DNA of 64,000 nucleotides from Mansonella perstans (taxonomy: Eukaryota > Nematoda > Chromadorea > Rhabditida > Onchocercidae): the NCBI GenBank assembly GCA_037074765.1, contig JBAMDO010000117.1, positions 1 through 64,000 on the forward strand, written 5' to 3'. The notes beneath the pieces were generated by a model, which was not told the DNA's origin, did no database searches, and was given only the letters and a program-made list of their open reading frames with translations. Shown in pieces: positions 39,701 through 51,100 of the stretch. The first letter of the stretch is position 1. Every line of letters begins with the position of its first letter. The translations under genes and the position numbers were made by a program.

Positions 39701-41755
39701 TTGGCCAAGTATAGTAACGTAACCGCTAAATTTTATTTCGAGAAGAGTTGTTATTCTAGTTTTAATGAGAGATATTATAAGTTTGAAATGTGAACGTCAT
39801 TTATCTTTCAGTAAACTATAGTTATGTTTTATAACGTGAACTATAGTTTGTGTTTTACAACATTTGAAATTTTTTGCTTTTTGCTCTCAGATTGGAATTT
39901 TTCTGTATGACCATAGTAGTTAAACCGACTGATGTAATAGCTTTGTAAAGCCATTCCATATTTTATTCTTAATTTTGCTAGTTTGTCATCTTCGAAGGGC
40001 ATTGTCGGATGTTCGGGTGATAAAAAGTTAGAGATTTGATCAAAATCAATTAATCTATAGCTTTTTTTTCAAGTAATGGGTTCATATGGTCACTGTTTCG
40101 GAAAGATTCAAAAAAGGCATTATGGAATTTAAAAATCCTTCTCTTTCCAAATGATTGTTTTCATTACTTTCAATTTTAGGTGTTCATTTGGTTATTCAAA
40201 GATAACAATTTGCAAGGAATATCTTTTCTGGACATGCATTTTTATGTTCACCAGCTGATTGGTGTGCGGAATCTCGCCCTTGCATGTGATATGTATCGTT
40301 CGGTAGCTCTACTGCGGTACCAGGTGATCACTTTGATCATTATTTCTGATTAGACAGTCTTTTTTTCAGTTCAGTAGTTCCGGAAAAATTTATTTAGCTA
40401 ACTGCTGAACTTATTTTCAGGAGGAATATAAGGCACTTTCATTGGCTAGCCGTGATATGCGCTCTGATGTTCAGCCACCAATGGCAGCTCAGTTTATCAT
40501 TGATAACAAACAGATGGGCTTTGTAATGTCCGATGAAGCGGCCAACATAGCCATTTTCAATTATTTACCCGAAACACTTGAATCATTGGGAGGCGAAAAA
40601 TTAACCCTACGAGCTGAAATTAATATTGGAACAGTTGTGAACTCCTTTATCCGAGTGAAAGGTATCAAAATGATAAACATGAACCTCGCCAAAACTTTTG
40701 AAACTTCCTTCTGATGTTTTAAATATTGATAATTAATATATTCTCTGTGAGATCACTAATTTATTATTTCTCTTCAGATAAAGATGTGCAATCTTTTGAC
40801 GGTTCCAATTTTATTAAAACTTTAAATTCTTAATGAGTACAAATATCTAGCTGTAAATGCACTCTTACTTTTTACTACAATGAGGTCTCTGATGTAGAGG
40901 TATAGAAACATGCTTATTTATTTGAAAAAAAAAACAGTGATGCCTTTTAGGTCATATTTCAAGTGGTTTTGTCGAGAATGAACTGTTTTCATTGGAACGA
41001 CAAAATGTTTTGTTTGCATCATTAGATGGAAGTTTCGGGTATTTGCGACCTCTTACTGAAAAAGTTTGCTCTTTCTTTTTTTGCATTCCCATGATAATTG
41101 GATTGACAAATCTACATTTGCAATATGTACGCTAAAAAAAGTACATATATTTTAATAACAAAACATGGCTTCATTTGACTTTATATTTTGTTAGATTTTC
41201 CGACGATTGCACATGCTGCAACAGTTAATGTCATCGATGGTACTGCAACCTGCCGGATTAAATGCCAAGGGTGCAAGAGCAGCTCGACCACAAAGGCCCA
41301 ATCACTATTTGGTTAGTTTTCGCTCATGCTTTTATTTATGTTTAATCCAACAATAAATCTGTTCTTTTTGTTGAAATTTTTTTGCCTTTTTAAAATTTGA
41401 CAAGTGGGAAGAGAATTTATTGCGTTTGTAAATGTGGATATAAAAAAAAGAAGAGAAGTGTTTATTCAGTTGCTCTTACGCTGCATTTTTTATTAATACT
41501 TTAACACTGGGAGATTTTTTTAATACCCATACTGATGTGAGCACTTAGCAAAAATCAGGGAAATTGCAGCTAGTATGAAGAACTTAAGTGAAATTTTTTC
41601 AGAATACTCGGAATTTGGTGGATGGTGATGTGGTAATGCAGTATTTGCATCTTTCATTACCAGAAAAGAACGATTTGGCGCGGAAATTAGGGACTAGTCG
41701 TTATCATATTATCGATGATCTCACTGAGATTTGCAGGGTTACCACGCATTATTGA
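30715..41755 (+). CDS. CPSF1: Cleavage and polyadenylation specificity factor subunit 1 (CPSF160)
   Basis: Twenty-seven exons, all phases closing: 30715-30964, 31320-31530, 31850-32023, 32214-32325, 32726-32813, 33066-33178, 33342-33438, 34059-34261, 34413-34565, 34972-35054, 35462-35540, 35877-35996, 36077-36253, 36411-36621, 36864-36979, 37104-37307, 37601-37722, 38104-38242, 38338-38526, 38711-38935, 39137-39343, 39554-39682, 40180-40323, 40421-40661, 40951-41063, 41195-41311, 41603-41755. Length 1389 residues (human about 1443). CPSF160 is the propeller scaffold of the nuclear complex that recognises the AAUAAA signal. Diagnostic blocks: [41 protein letters not shown], the [26 protein letters not shown] stretch in exon 22 and [12 protein letters not shown], and a C-terminal CPSF_A-type region. 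The acidic/KKIK linker in exon 8 matches the family's nuclear-signal region. Exon 11 to 12 runs about seven residues shorter than the human alignment. Confidence 0.96.
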
Positions 41756-44700
41756 CTAACCTTAATTTGTTGTAGGCAGGAACATGCGTTAGGTTCATCT
41801 AAAAAGATTTTGGATGAGATTTTTGAATTAATTATCTGTAGATTGTGATTTTTGTTTTGGAATATAATATCAGGAATTATATGGCATTTTTCGAATGTTG
41901 AAAAATTTCACAGATTTTATAAAATATTACGCATTACTTGACATTTCAGTACAGTAATTAGATGTATTAACTTTAATAGCTTTAGCATAGTGTTAAATTA
42001 TGCTGTCTGCATAAAAGTTTGTTCATTGAGAACTTATGCTTTTTTTTGTAAAAATTTCAGTTTATTTCTTGCCTTGTAAAAATAAATTTGTATTACTTTT
42101 AACAGTGTGGTAATGATAACGGAAGTAAGAAATTTTCATGAGCCAGTCAAAAACATACTATTCTAATGATTGGGATAAGCGATGCAAATCAAAGAAAGCG
42201 TTATTCGCTTATCTTTTGAAAAATGAAGATGCGTATATTGAAGTTTAATAATACTGATGGACTAAGAAGGAAAACAAAACGTTCAATCAGGTTTATGTCA
42301 TTTTTAAAATGCTTTTTCAAAAAAAAAAAAAAAAAAAAACCGGGAACTGGCGCATCTAATGAAACAAAAAACATATCTTGAAAGACGTTGAAGTACAACA
42401 AATTTCTAGTTCTATTCTCGGCTTGTTTTCATATTCGTGCTGCTTTTTATCTGATCTTTAGGCTGAGAAATTTAATTTAAAACTGGAAAATTAAATCGCA
42501 GTTCGGGTTGGATTTGATTAAAAATGAAAAGGATGAAACTTTAAAATAATCTTAGGCAGATACTCAGTGAAATTAAAGTTATAGAATTCGTACTTAATCA
42601 TATAATAATCGTAAAGATAATTTATGCGGTGAGATGAATAAATGAATTTCATATTTATGAAATATTTCTTGTAAATAATTGACATGACATTTGAGATATT
42701 GCAGTCATTTCGATTGTTTCCATCTCAGAAATATTCAGTTTTACTGAAGATGATGGTAATATTGCATGAATAAATTTTTGATATATTGGATATGATTGAT
42801 GTTACTTTTGAGTGTAAAAATTTTTAAATAAGTATTTAACTGGGTGCGTTGGATTTTCAAAATTTCACTTGTTGTTTATACAAATATTAATTAATTTACT
42901 GATTAACAAAACCACTTTTTTTACAAATTGTAAAAATATAAAAGGATTGTTTTGTGTTCTTCATCTCTATTACTTTATAAATCTATCTCACTTGTTTAAT
43001 TATATCAAATTACTGATTGTTGACTACAAATACCATCCATTTTTTTTTCCTGGTAAACAGTTCTCAATTGCTTTTTAATTTTTTTTTTTAAAGTGTCATT
43101 CTGGTAACCATAAAGGTTATTGAGGTCATCCGATTGATATAAAATTATATATTGACTGTATTGAAATTTATGTAATATATAAAAAGTTATATAATATATA
43201 AATGAAGTATAATCAAGTTATGTAATCAAATTTATATAATTAACGACGATGAAATTACTTATGAAGCTAAAGGTTATAGACGCTTTTCCAAATATTTTCT
43301 CATCTCAAAATGGACATTTCGATAAATCAGAGAATCGTAGGTATTATGTGATAAAATATTAGTATAATCATCTCATTGTTCAGTAATTATTGAATAACAA
43401 TGAATGTGAAAATATTTAAGAAAGATATGAAAGATGTCAGGGATATGGATATTACAGTACTATTTCATTTCCATCATTTATCAATCTCTATCTGATATGT
43501 ATGTATGTATTTCCTGTTTTCCTAATTAATTTGAATCACTTAATGTATCAGAGTAATTTGTTCGCTTTCATTTTGTTCCTTCATCTTACGCTTAACTGTT
43601 ATTTTCTGTCAGCTGTAAATAGTTGACAAAAAGACAACTTGTATTGTAGGAATTTTCAATGAATACACTGGAGATGAATAAAATTCATCAATATTGCGGA
43701 CGTAAAGATTATTACGATTTAATTTTACTCTCTATGTCCTTCTTTTCAATGATTTCCAACTTCTATTTCACTTATGTCAATTGTCTACCTTAATTGAAAC
43801 AATTAGGCCTAAACTTTATGTGTGCAGTTTGAATTCATTATCATATTTAGAAAAAGATCATAAAAATTGCGATGTATAAGAATCAAATTTTGGCGCTTTA
43901 TATTCGATTGAATGATAATCATGGTGATATTGATGAATGTAATATAGACGATATTGATGATTTCTTGCTAATTAAATAGGTTAACATTAATTTAAAGGTT
44001 ATTCAATAAAATTGTAGTCAATATCAAATTAAATATAAATAAGCTTATTACCAAATCCCTTTTTCTTGTTTATTAAATTAGATTAATTTCAGCAAAGAAA
44101 CTTTTGGTTAAAGAAATGTTGCTGAGTGTTTACAATTCCACAACGACATACAATTCCAACAACTTAGGTTGTTAGTTCTCTGGATATTTGTGATGCTTTC
44201 AAATATCACGTAGAAGAAACTTTTATCAAATGAAATTTATAAAGCAACTTTTTTTTTTTGCAATGTTTGTTAATAAAATGTTTTAACAGACACTCTAATT
44301 ATTCGGTACTCATTCATTATCCTTTCTGAAGAGTTGAAATAAGTTAAGGACATTTTGTGAAGTTCGAAAATTTTTAGCAGTTGTTTTTAAGTTTCGTAAT
44401 TATTTTCCATCCGTATTATGTGATATTTTATTTTGTGCTATTTGTTTTTCAACAAATTTAGTTCAAATTTTGTTTAAAAATAAAATGTTGATTAATGATG
44501 AAAATTATGATTTCTTGCCTTCAAACAATTAATTCAAGTTTTAAGCGTCGCAGAATTTCGAGGAATACTTTGATTTCCGACTTCCTATTTTTTTTCTCTC
44601 CTTATTCGTCATTTATCATAATGTGCTACGATAAATCAGATATTTCATCGGTAGTTTTTTTTTTTTTTTTTATTTTGCTGCTTTTTAAAAGAATATGTGG

Positions 44701-46339
44701 ATGATGTTGACAGCATTTTAATCCTGCTATATAATTTAAGAATAGAAAAACTTAATTTAACAATACGATATTATACAAAAAAGGAAAAGAATTGGAGCCG
44801 AGAAGAAGAATATCATTTTGAATTTAAATTTAAAGTTAATAAATTCCAACTGAAATAATAACATTGTTGAATTTTTAACAATCAATCAGTTATGCATAAT
44901 TGATGTAGAAATTTGTTTATGTATAGAGAAATCCATGCAGAAATTTTCATTTTCGAAAATAACTGATTATCGTTCATTTCGTTAGCAGTGACAACGTCGT
45001 AAATTTAGTCCATCCATCATTCATCAAAGCTTAATATTGTTGGAGGGTTGTTGACGAAGAGCAATTTTAGTTGTTGCACACTTTTGAAAATTTTCAAAAA
45101 AGGAAACGGAAGAAGAGAAAGATTTTCGTGAGTGTGAAGAAGAATGCTTTCTTTTTCATGTGACATTTTCTATTGATTTTTTTTTTTTTTTCGTTTTTTT
45201 TTTTCAATTTTTCATTTTTTCCGTTTTTTTGTTTATTACGGAAAACAAATGCAATAAGCCATTGAGAATGAAGATCGGAATACAGAAATTTATCATATCA
45301 TATGACAAGACTTCATAAACCGTTGATGACTTGTAGGAATTGAGCAGAACTATCTCATTATAATAAACAACTGCAGTCAATTGAAATATTTACAATCGTT
45401 TGAATTTTCCTTCTCCTTCATACACATACACAAATAAATGCACATTTTACAGATTACATACACACAAACTTTGATATTAGTTGAATAAAACTACCTGTCA
45501 TTATCATTTCCTCCATCATTAATTCAGTAATTTTTGGTCAAATTTTAAATTTAAATTAGAAAATACGGAACATTTGTTGTATTAAAATTATTTTTTTTTT
45601 TTTTTTTTACAATGTTTGGCAAATTTCTTGTTAATATTTGTTTGTTCGAATCTTTCTTTAATTACATTTTGTTAGTTGTTTGTTTAGCTATTGAGTAGTT
45701 TAGTCTGTGGAATGTTTCAATTTCCTCTTGGTTTTTTTATTTTTAGTGCAATCAAAAAAAAAACAGTGAAAGATAGATAGAACATCTTTTAAGGTAAAAA
45801 AATAAAAGTATTTAAGTGTGAAATGAAATTTTAGAATAACTTATATTGAAGAATATATCAATACTTTATTAAAAAAAATATACTGGTATGAATTTACAAA
45901 TCAATATCAATTTCACATTTATAATAATACATTTTGTAAAACAGATAAGAGTTTGATTTACTTTTCATCCATTTTATCCAAACTTTTTTGCAATATAAAA
46001 GAAATGAAACTTCCACAAAGCTGAAAGTTTTTTTCTGCTTTACTCATAAATTTTGCACTGATAACTTTTGTTTACACCGTATTTTTGGAACCACAAAATC
46101 ACAGACTGAAAGTGATAAACACCTGATTTATGATCTTTGTTTTTTTTTTCTTTTAATACTTGTTAAAACTTCCATTTCCCTATCATACATTTTTAGCAGA
46201 AAAAGTTATCTTTGCCTTATTTTGTTATAAACATCTTTTTAAAACTCTCTAAAACTTCCTTGTTTTTTTCTCTGCTTCTCTTTCAAATAGATTATATTTG
46301 CTCATTTATATGATCCATTAGAAGTTTCCCATTCATTTA

Positions 46340-46380
46340 CGCTACTCCAACCGATATGTTTCGGTTGTGTACCTTTAGCG
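46340..46380. other. Two-part hairpin
   Basis: Outer arms CGCTA (46340-46344) and TAGCG (46376-46380) pair. Inner arms CAACCGA (46348-46354) and TCGGTTG (46361-46367) pair around a 6-base loop. It stands out as GC-containing structure in AT-rich DNA. No known RNA family is recognised. Confidence 0.4.
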
Positions 46381-46591
46381 TTTTTCTAAATTAATATAAA
46401 TATCACTGTTAATTTTCAATTAAATTCTCGTCTTTTTTATTAATTTCCTTCTGTCTAATATGTTTTATTAGAATATATTGTTAGAACTAAAAAAGTTAGC
46501 AAGTTAGCTTCCAAAACTTGGATAGCAGGGAAAATTACACCGGATGGACTATTTATTATTCATTGTTGTTATTAATAAACACAATTTGAAC

Positions 46592-46668
46592 AGAGAGAGT
46601 GATAAAGAGAGAGGGAAGGGGAAGGAGAGGGAAAGAGAGAGTGATAAAGAGAGAGAGAGAGAGAGAGA
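46592..46668 (+). repeat. GA-rich purine tract
   Basis: Almost pure purine, ending in (GA)n. The unit agagagagtgataaag occurs at 46592 and 46634, a 42-base internal repeat. Confidence 0.9.
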
Positions 46669-47170
46669 TAACAATTTAAATGGAAAATACATGAATAAAA
46701 TTTATCGAATTCAGATTTGATTATTAATTAATTCCTAAGGAGATTTATCATTGATTATTTCAATTTTCTTAACATTAAAAAGTATTATATTATAAATAAT
46801 ACGGCTTGTAAATATTATTCTAAGAAGAATAGCATATATATTCATTATGTTCAATATTTTTTTCTCTTCCTCTTTCTCTCTTTCTTCAAAGGAATTAATT
46901 ATCAAATTCTAGCCTTTCTCTTATAAATTAACTGAATATCAAAGTGGACATGCGCCGGCTGTACCCGTTAAATGCACATATAATCTCATCGATCCAAACC
47001 GATACTTTATATTATCTTGTGCTATCTATCAAGTTGTCCATCATTTTATCTTCCTTATACACTTCTTACAGCTACTATTTTCATCTTACTCTAACCGTCA
47101 AATATTTTTAGTCCAATCGATTTGATTCAACGTTTCCACATGTTTTACAAATTCACATTCGTTATGTATT

Positions 47171-47352
47171 TTACATACACATACACAGACATACATATAT
47201 CACATACACACATACACATACGCATACATACACGCATACACACACGCACACGCACACGCATACACATACACATACACATACACACACAAGCATCACATAT
47301 AAATAAATATGCACGGACTGGGAGACACACACATACACACACACACACACAC
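47171..47352 (+). repeat. CA/CATA/CACG microsatellite
   Basis: About 180 bases of CA-rich dinucleotide and CATA repeats with CACG interruptions. Long open frames on both strands here are repeat translations and are not genes. Confidence 0.95.
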
Positions 47353-48115
47353 TCATCTATTTCTCTATACTCAGATGGGGTAGTTTTCATGACATAAGAA
47401 ATAGGTTACAATATGGTGATAATATTGGTGTAAATTATCAGGTATCACGTAAATTAAAGATAAGACTTTCAATTGTGAACGCTTTGTTTAATTTTCTTTC
47501 TTTCTATGTAGAAATTAGGTATATTTGAAATCGTAAAAGAAGATATAGTACACAATGTTATCAATCTTTTCTCACATTCTCAGAAAAGAACGATAATTTA
47601 TATTTCAATTAATGATTATTAATAAGAAATTTTTATAATCATGAAATATGATATAATGAAATAGATGAGAAAACAGAAAAAAAACATTTCATAAAACTTC
47701 GCATAAAATTCTAAAATCTAATTAAAATAAGTGAATCATGACACCAGTTAGTGCCTAGATAAGAATTGGGAAGCTTTTTTAGTTATGCTATCGAATTGTA
47801 ATTGAAATTATAGTGTTAATTGTGTGAAGCTTCAAACTTCGTGATACTAGTGACTAGAAAAGGAAAGTATTAAATTTACTTGAAGTAACAGGATAAATCG
47901 TTCTCTATTGTATATCCTTATCTCTATGTGTATTATCTGAATAGTATATGAACGATGTATCTAAAAGAATTGATTGAACGATTGATGATTTAATTAGGAT
48001 TGCTTTTTTTTTTTTTTTTGGAAATTATATTTTAAACTTTAGTATTGGATATTTTCTTTAATCATACAAAATAACTTATTTTTTTTTAATTTTAGGTCAA
48101 ACTTCTGCTGTTCAA

Positions 48116-51100
48116 ATGTCAATTGCGGCACGTATAATGGTTCATTTTTCGGTGGAAGTTGGAGCAGTACGACCATGGGAATATGTATTTGTTACTGGTT
48201 CTGTACCAGCTTTAGGTAGCTGGATACCATCCAATGCGTTTCTTTTATTTCCGGATCCGAACTCTGCGTTAGTAGTTATTTTACCCTATTATCGTTTAAT
48301 TTTAGCTTAGAAGTTCGCAGTAATTATTAGGACATTTGGAAAGTTATAGTTTATTCTTAATAATTTGAGGTGACAGAAGCTTTTCGTTTTTCTCATCACT
48401 GTCTAGTTCCAATTCATTGAAACCAGTAGTTCTGTGTTCGGGAAAAGTTGTAATTGCTGAATTCTTGTTTTTCTTAAAAGTACGCAAAAGTAATTGTTAA
48501 AGCGTGATTACTGAAAATCAGTGAATCAAATATGAAATGGTCACATGTTATAAATGGTTGTATGGATGTGTTATGTAATGCAGCTCGTGTTTAAGTTCTC
48601 GTTATTCCTTTTTAGATCAGACTTGCTGATCAGATGTAACTGAAAAATAACTTTCACATGAGATAACTGAATCTTTATTTTTTTGAAGTTGAAGTAATAC
48701 TGTATGGAAATTACATTAATCTAGGCATTAAAATAGAACTTATTTTGGAACTTAGCTTCTGAAAATCTCAGTCTTTTTTTGACGATATTAAGATATTTTG
48801 GAGAGAATAACAAAAGGTAGGAGTTTAGAATTGCAGAAAAATCGAATTTTCGAATCATTTTAATATTGTGTTTTAATATTTGTTTCATTAAAAAAATTCA
48901 TTTGTAGGTGATTTAGTTGAGTAAATAAATAGAAGGAGAGATAGAAAAGATGGCTTATTCTTACTTTAATAAGTACAAAAATATCCATACAACGCACAAG
49001 AAATATACGACGCAAATTATTGCGAATGAAAACAATACTAAAAATGATGTTTAATATTAGAAAAGAGGAGGTCGAATATTACATCGTACTGGTTTTAATA
49101 TGTAAGCATTCGACTCAGAATGAGGCCTAGAGAAGAAAGGTAGTTATAGATATTATTTCTGTAAAAAAAATTTTCGAGATTCTAATATGTTTGCTTTTGC
49201 AGAAGGCAACGTTGGGAAGGTGCTGTGGAAGTTGGATCGGAACCAGTAAAATTCCGTTATTTCATTGGATATTATTTGCATAGTGGGAAAGAAGAAGAAA
49301 AAAATGCAAGTTTTTTTATGTAAGAAGAGTGAGAAATGAAACAAAAGAGATTCTTAGCGAATGTTGGGTTTTCTAGAAATATCTAAATGGGATACAAACA
49401 GATAATTTCAGGAATTGGTCGTTAGTAAATGGGAATCATTTCTAAGTCCTAGGACCATTCTGCCAACTGTTGAATCGATTTCGGATGGATGTCATTTGCG
49501 TGTCACCGATAAATTTGGTTGGAATTGTAAGATTTCCATTGCTTTATTTTTCTCTGATGAGCATATATTCCATCACAGTTTCATCTTGCTAATGAATGTA
49601 TTTGTGTCCCATACATGGAAATAAGGTTATATCGCCCATTTGAGCGAGCAGAGTCAAAGGTAAACATATAATCCTTAACTGTTAAGGATTATATTTTCCT
49701 TATTATTTTATTAGGAAAGGATTCAGAACTCGTAGGTGAAGGTTCGTATGATAGCATATTTCCATTTTTTTTTCTCTCAGTTTCAAAGAAGCTCTGGAAT
49801 TTATACCATTTCAGCCGGCAAGAACCTTGTAAGCGATGCTTCACTTATGGGAGAGAATCAGAACGAAATTTTACTTCGCTTTCACGGCAATCCATTTAAA
49901 TTCTATAAGAAACGATATGCGGAACGTTCTTATTGTATTAAAGTGACCCCCTTTGATTTGAGACATAAAGAGGTAACTTTTTTTTCGTTACATTACATCT
50001 TAATATTCAGTTCCCAGCTGTTTTTCGATATTATACAAATTTCTGTGAATCTTTATCTGTTTTCTGTTATATCTTTTCTGTTGAACACCAACAGAATTTA
50101 TTTGCTTCACAAATATGAACTGACATTCCACATACTATAAGACATAGAAAATCAAAGTTTTTTCTTAAAATTAACATATTTTTTATTAACATCTCAGACT
50201 TAATTGCTGCATGGTATGCGTGATTTTTTTACGAATAACTTCTTCCAAGTTTAGATGTTCAGCTACGATTTGAAAGAATGTACTACTTGGCGATCGTGGT
50301 CATTCGCTGTAGGCTATTTTCATTTCAGATTGTTCGGATGTTGTGATTAGAATTAGTATTTTGTGCTACAGTTTATTTTTAAAACCATAATAGGATTTGA
50401 TATTATCATTTTTTTTTTCATGAGTTCTATTCGAAGTAAACCGGTCAGTATGACGGCGACTGGATAATGTCAATGTAAACGGGGATATATGTCTTGGAAG
50501 CTTTTAGCAATTCAAAATAACTATGTATCGTTAAAAATTAATTAGATGGTAACATTATAAGATTGATTTAATGATGAGGCGCATAACATTCGCATATAGT
50601 TGCAACATCTGGTGATTTGGTAGTTGTCTGTTTTCTCTGTTTGCAAATTGTCTTGTGTCACTTGTTCACGTGGAACAAAATTTTGTTACTTGCAGATAGT
50701 CTTCGCTTCCTTACATTTTATCCATTATAACTTGTTGGACTTACTAGCTCATTATCACCCGAAATTATGTCTATTGAAAATAATGGATAATACGATGATT
50801 TTCAGACTGAGATTCATCCATTCCTACGTTTTTTTTTTTTTTTTTCGACGTTGCATTTCTTATCCCATACGTTTACTTGAATCCTAAACTCCTATAGCAT
50901 ATATTTCATCGTTTCAGAAACAAGCTCATTAGGTTGTATTTTTTTTGTTTCCAAAAAATTGTGTAATTCAAATCAATCGATTTAAGATAAGCTTAGTTAA
51001 AAGATCAATTGATGTCTGTTCAAATTTGTTATTGATTCACCTCTTTGATCTGGAAGCCAATTTAGTGCTTAGTACACAAAGCAATATATCAATGCATGAA

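Larger units (their letters stand above)
41756..48115. other. 6.4-kb intergenic region between CPSF1 and GPCPD1
   Basis: AT-rich, no supported gene. An AATAAA at 42081-42086 is a candidate CPSF1 signal. Also present: A/T homopolymer runs (for example 42320-42338, 45179-45191, 48005-48019), a hairpin at 46340-46380, a GA-rich tract at 46592-46668, an open stretch without a start codon at 46913-47125, and a CA/CATA microsatellite at 47171-47352. A TTTTAG acceptor ends at 48095, 20 bases before the GPCPD1 start. Confidence 0.6.

Noticed and set aside
47122..47397. Overlapping open frames on both strands
   Set aside because: They run through the CA/CATA microsatellite; the composition is pure His/Thr or Val/Cys repeat.
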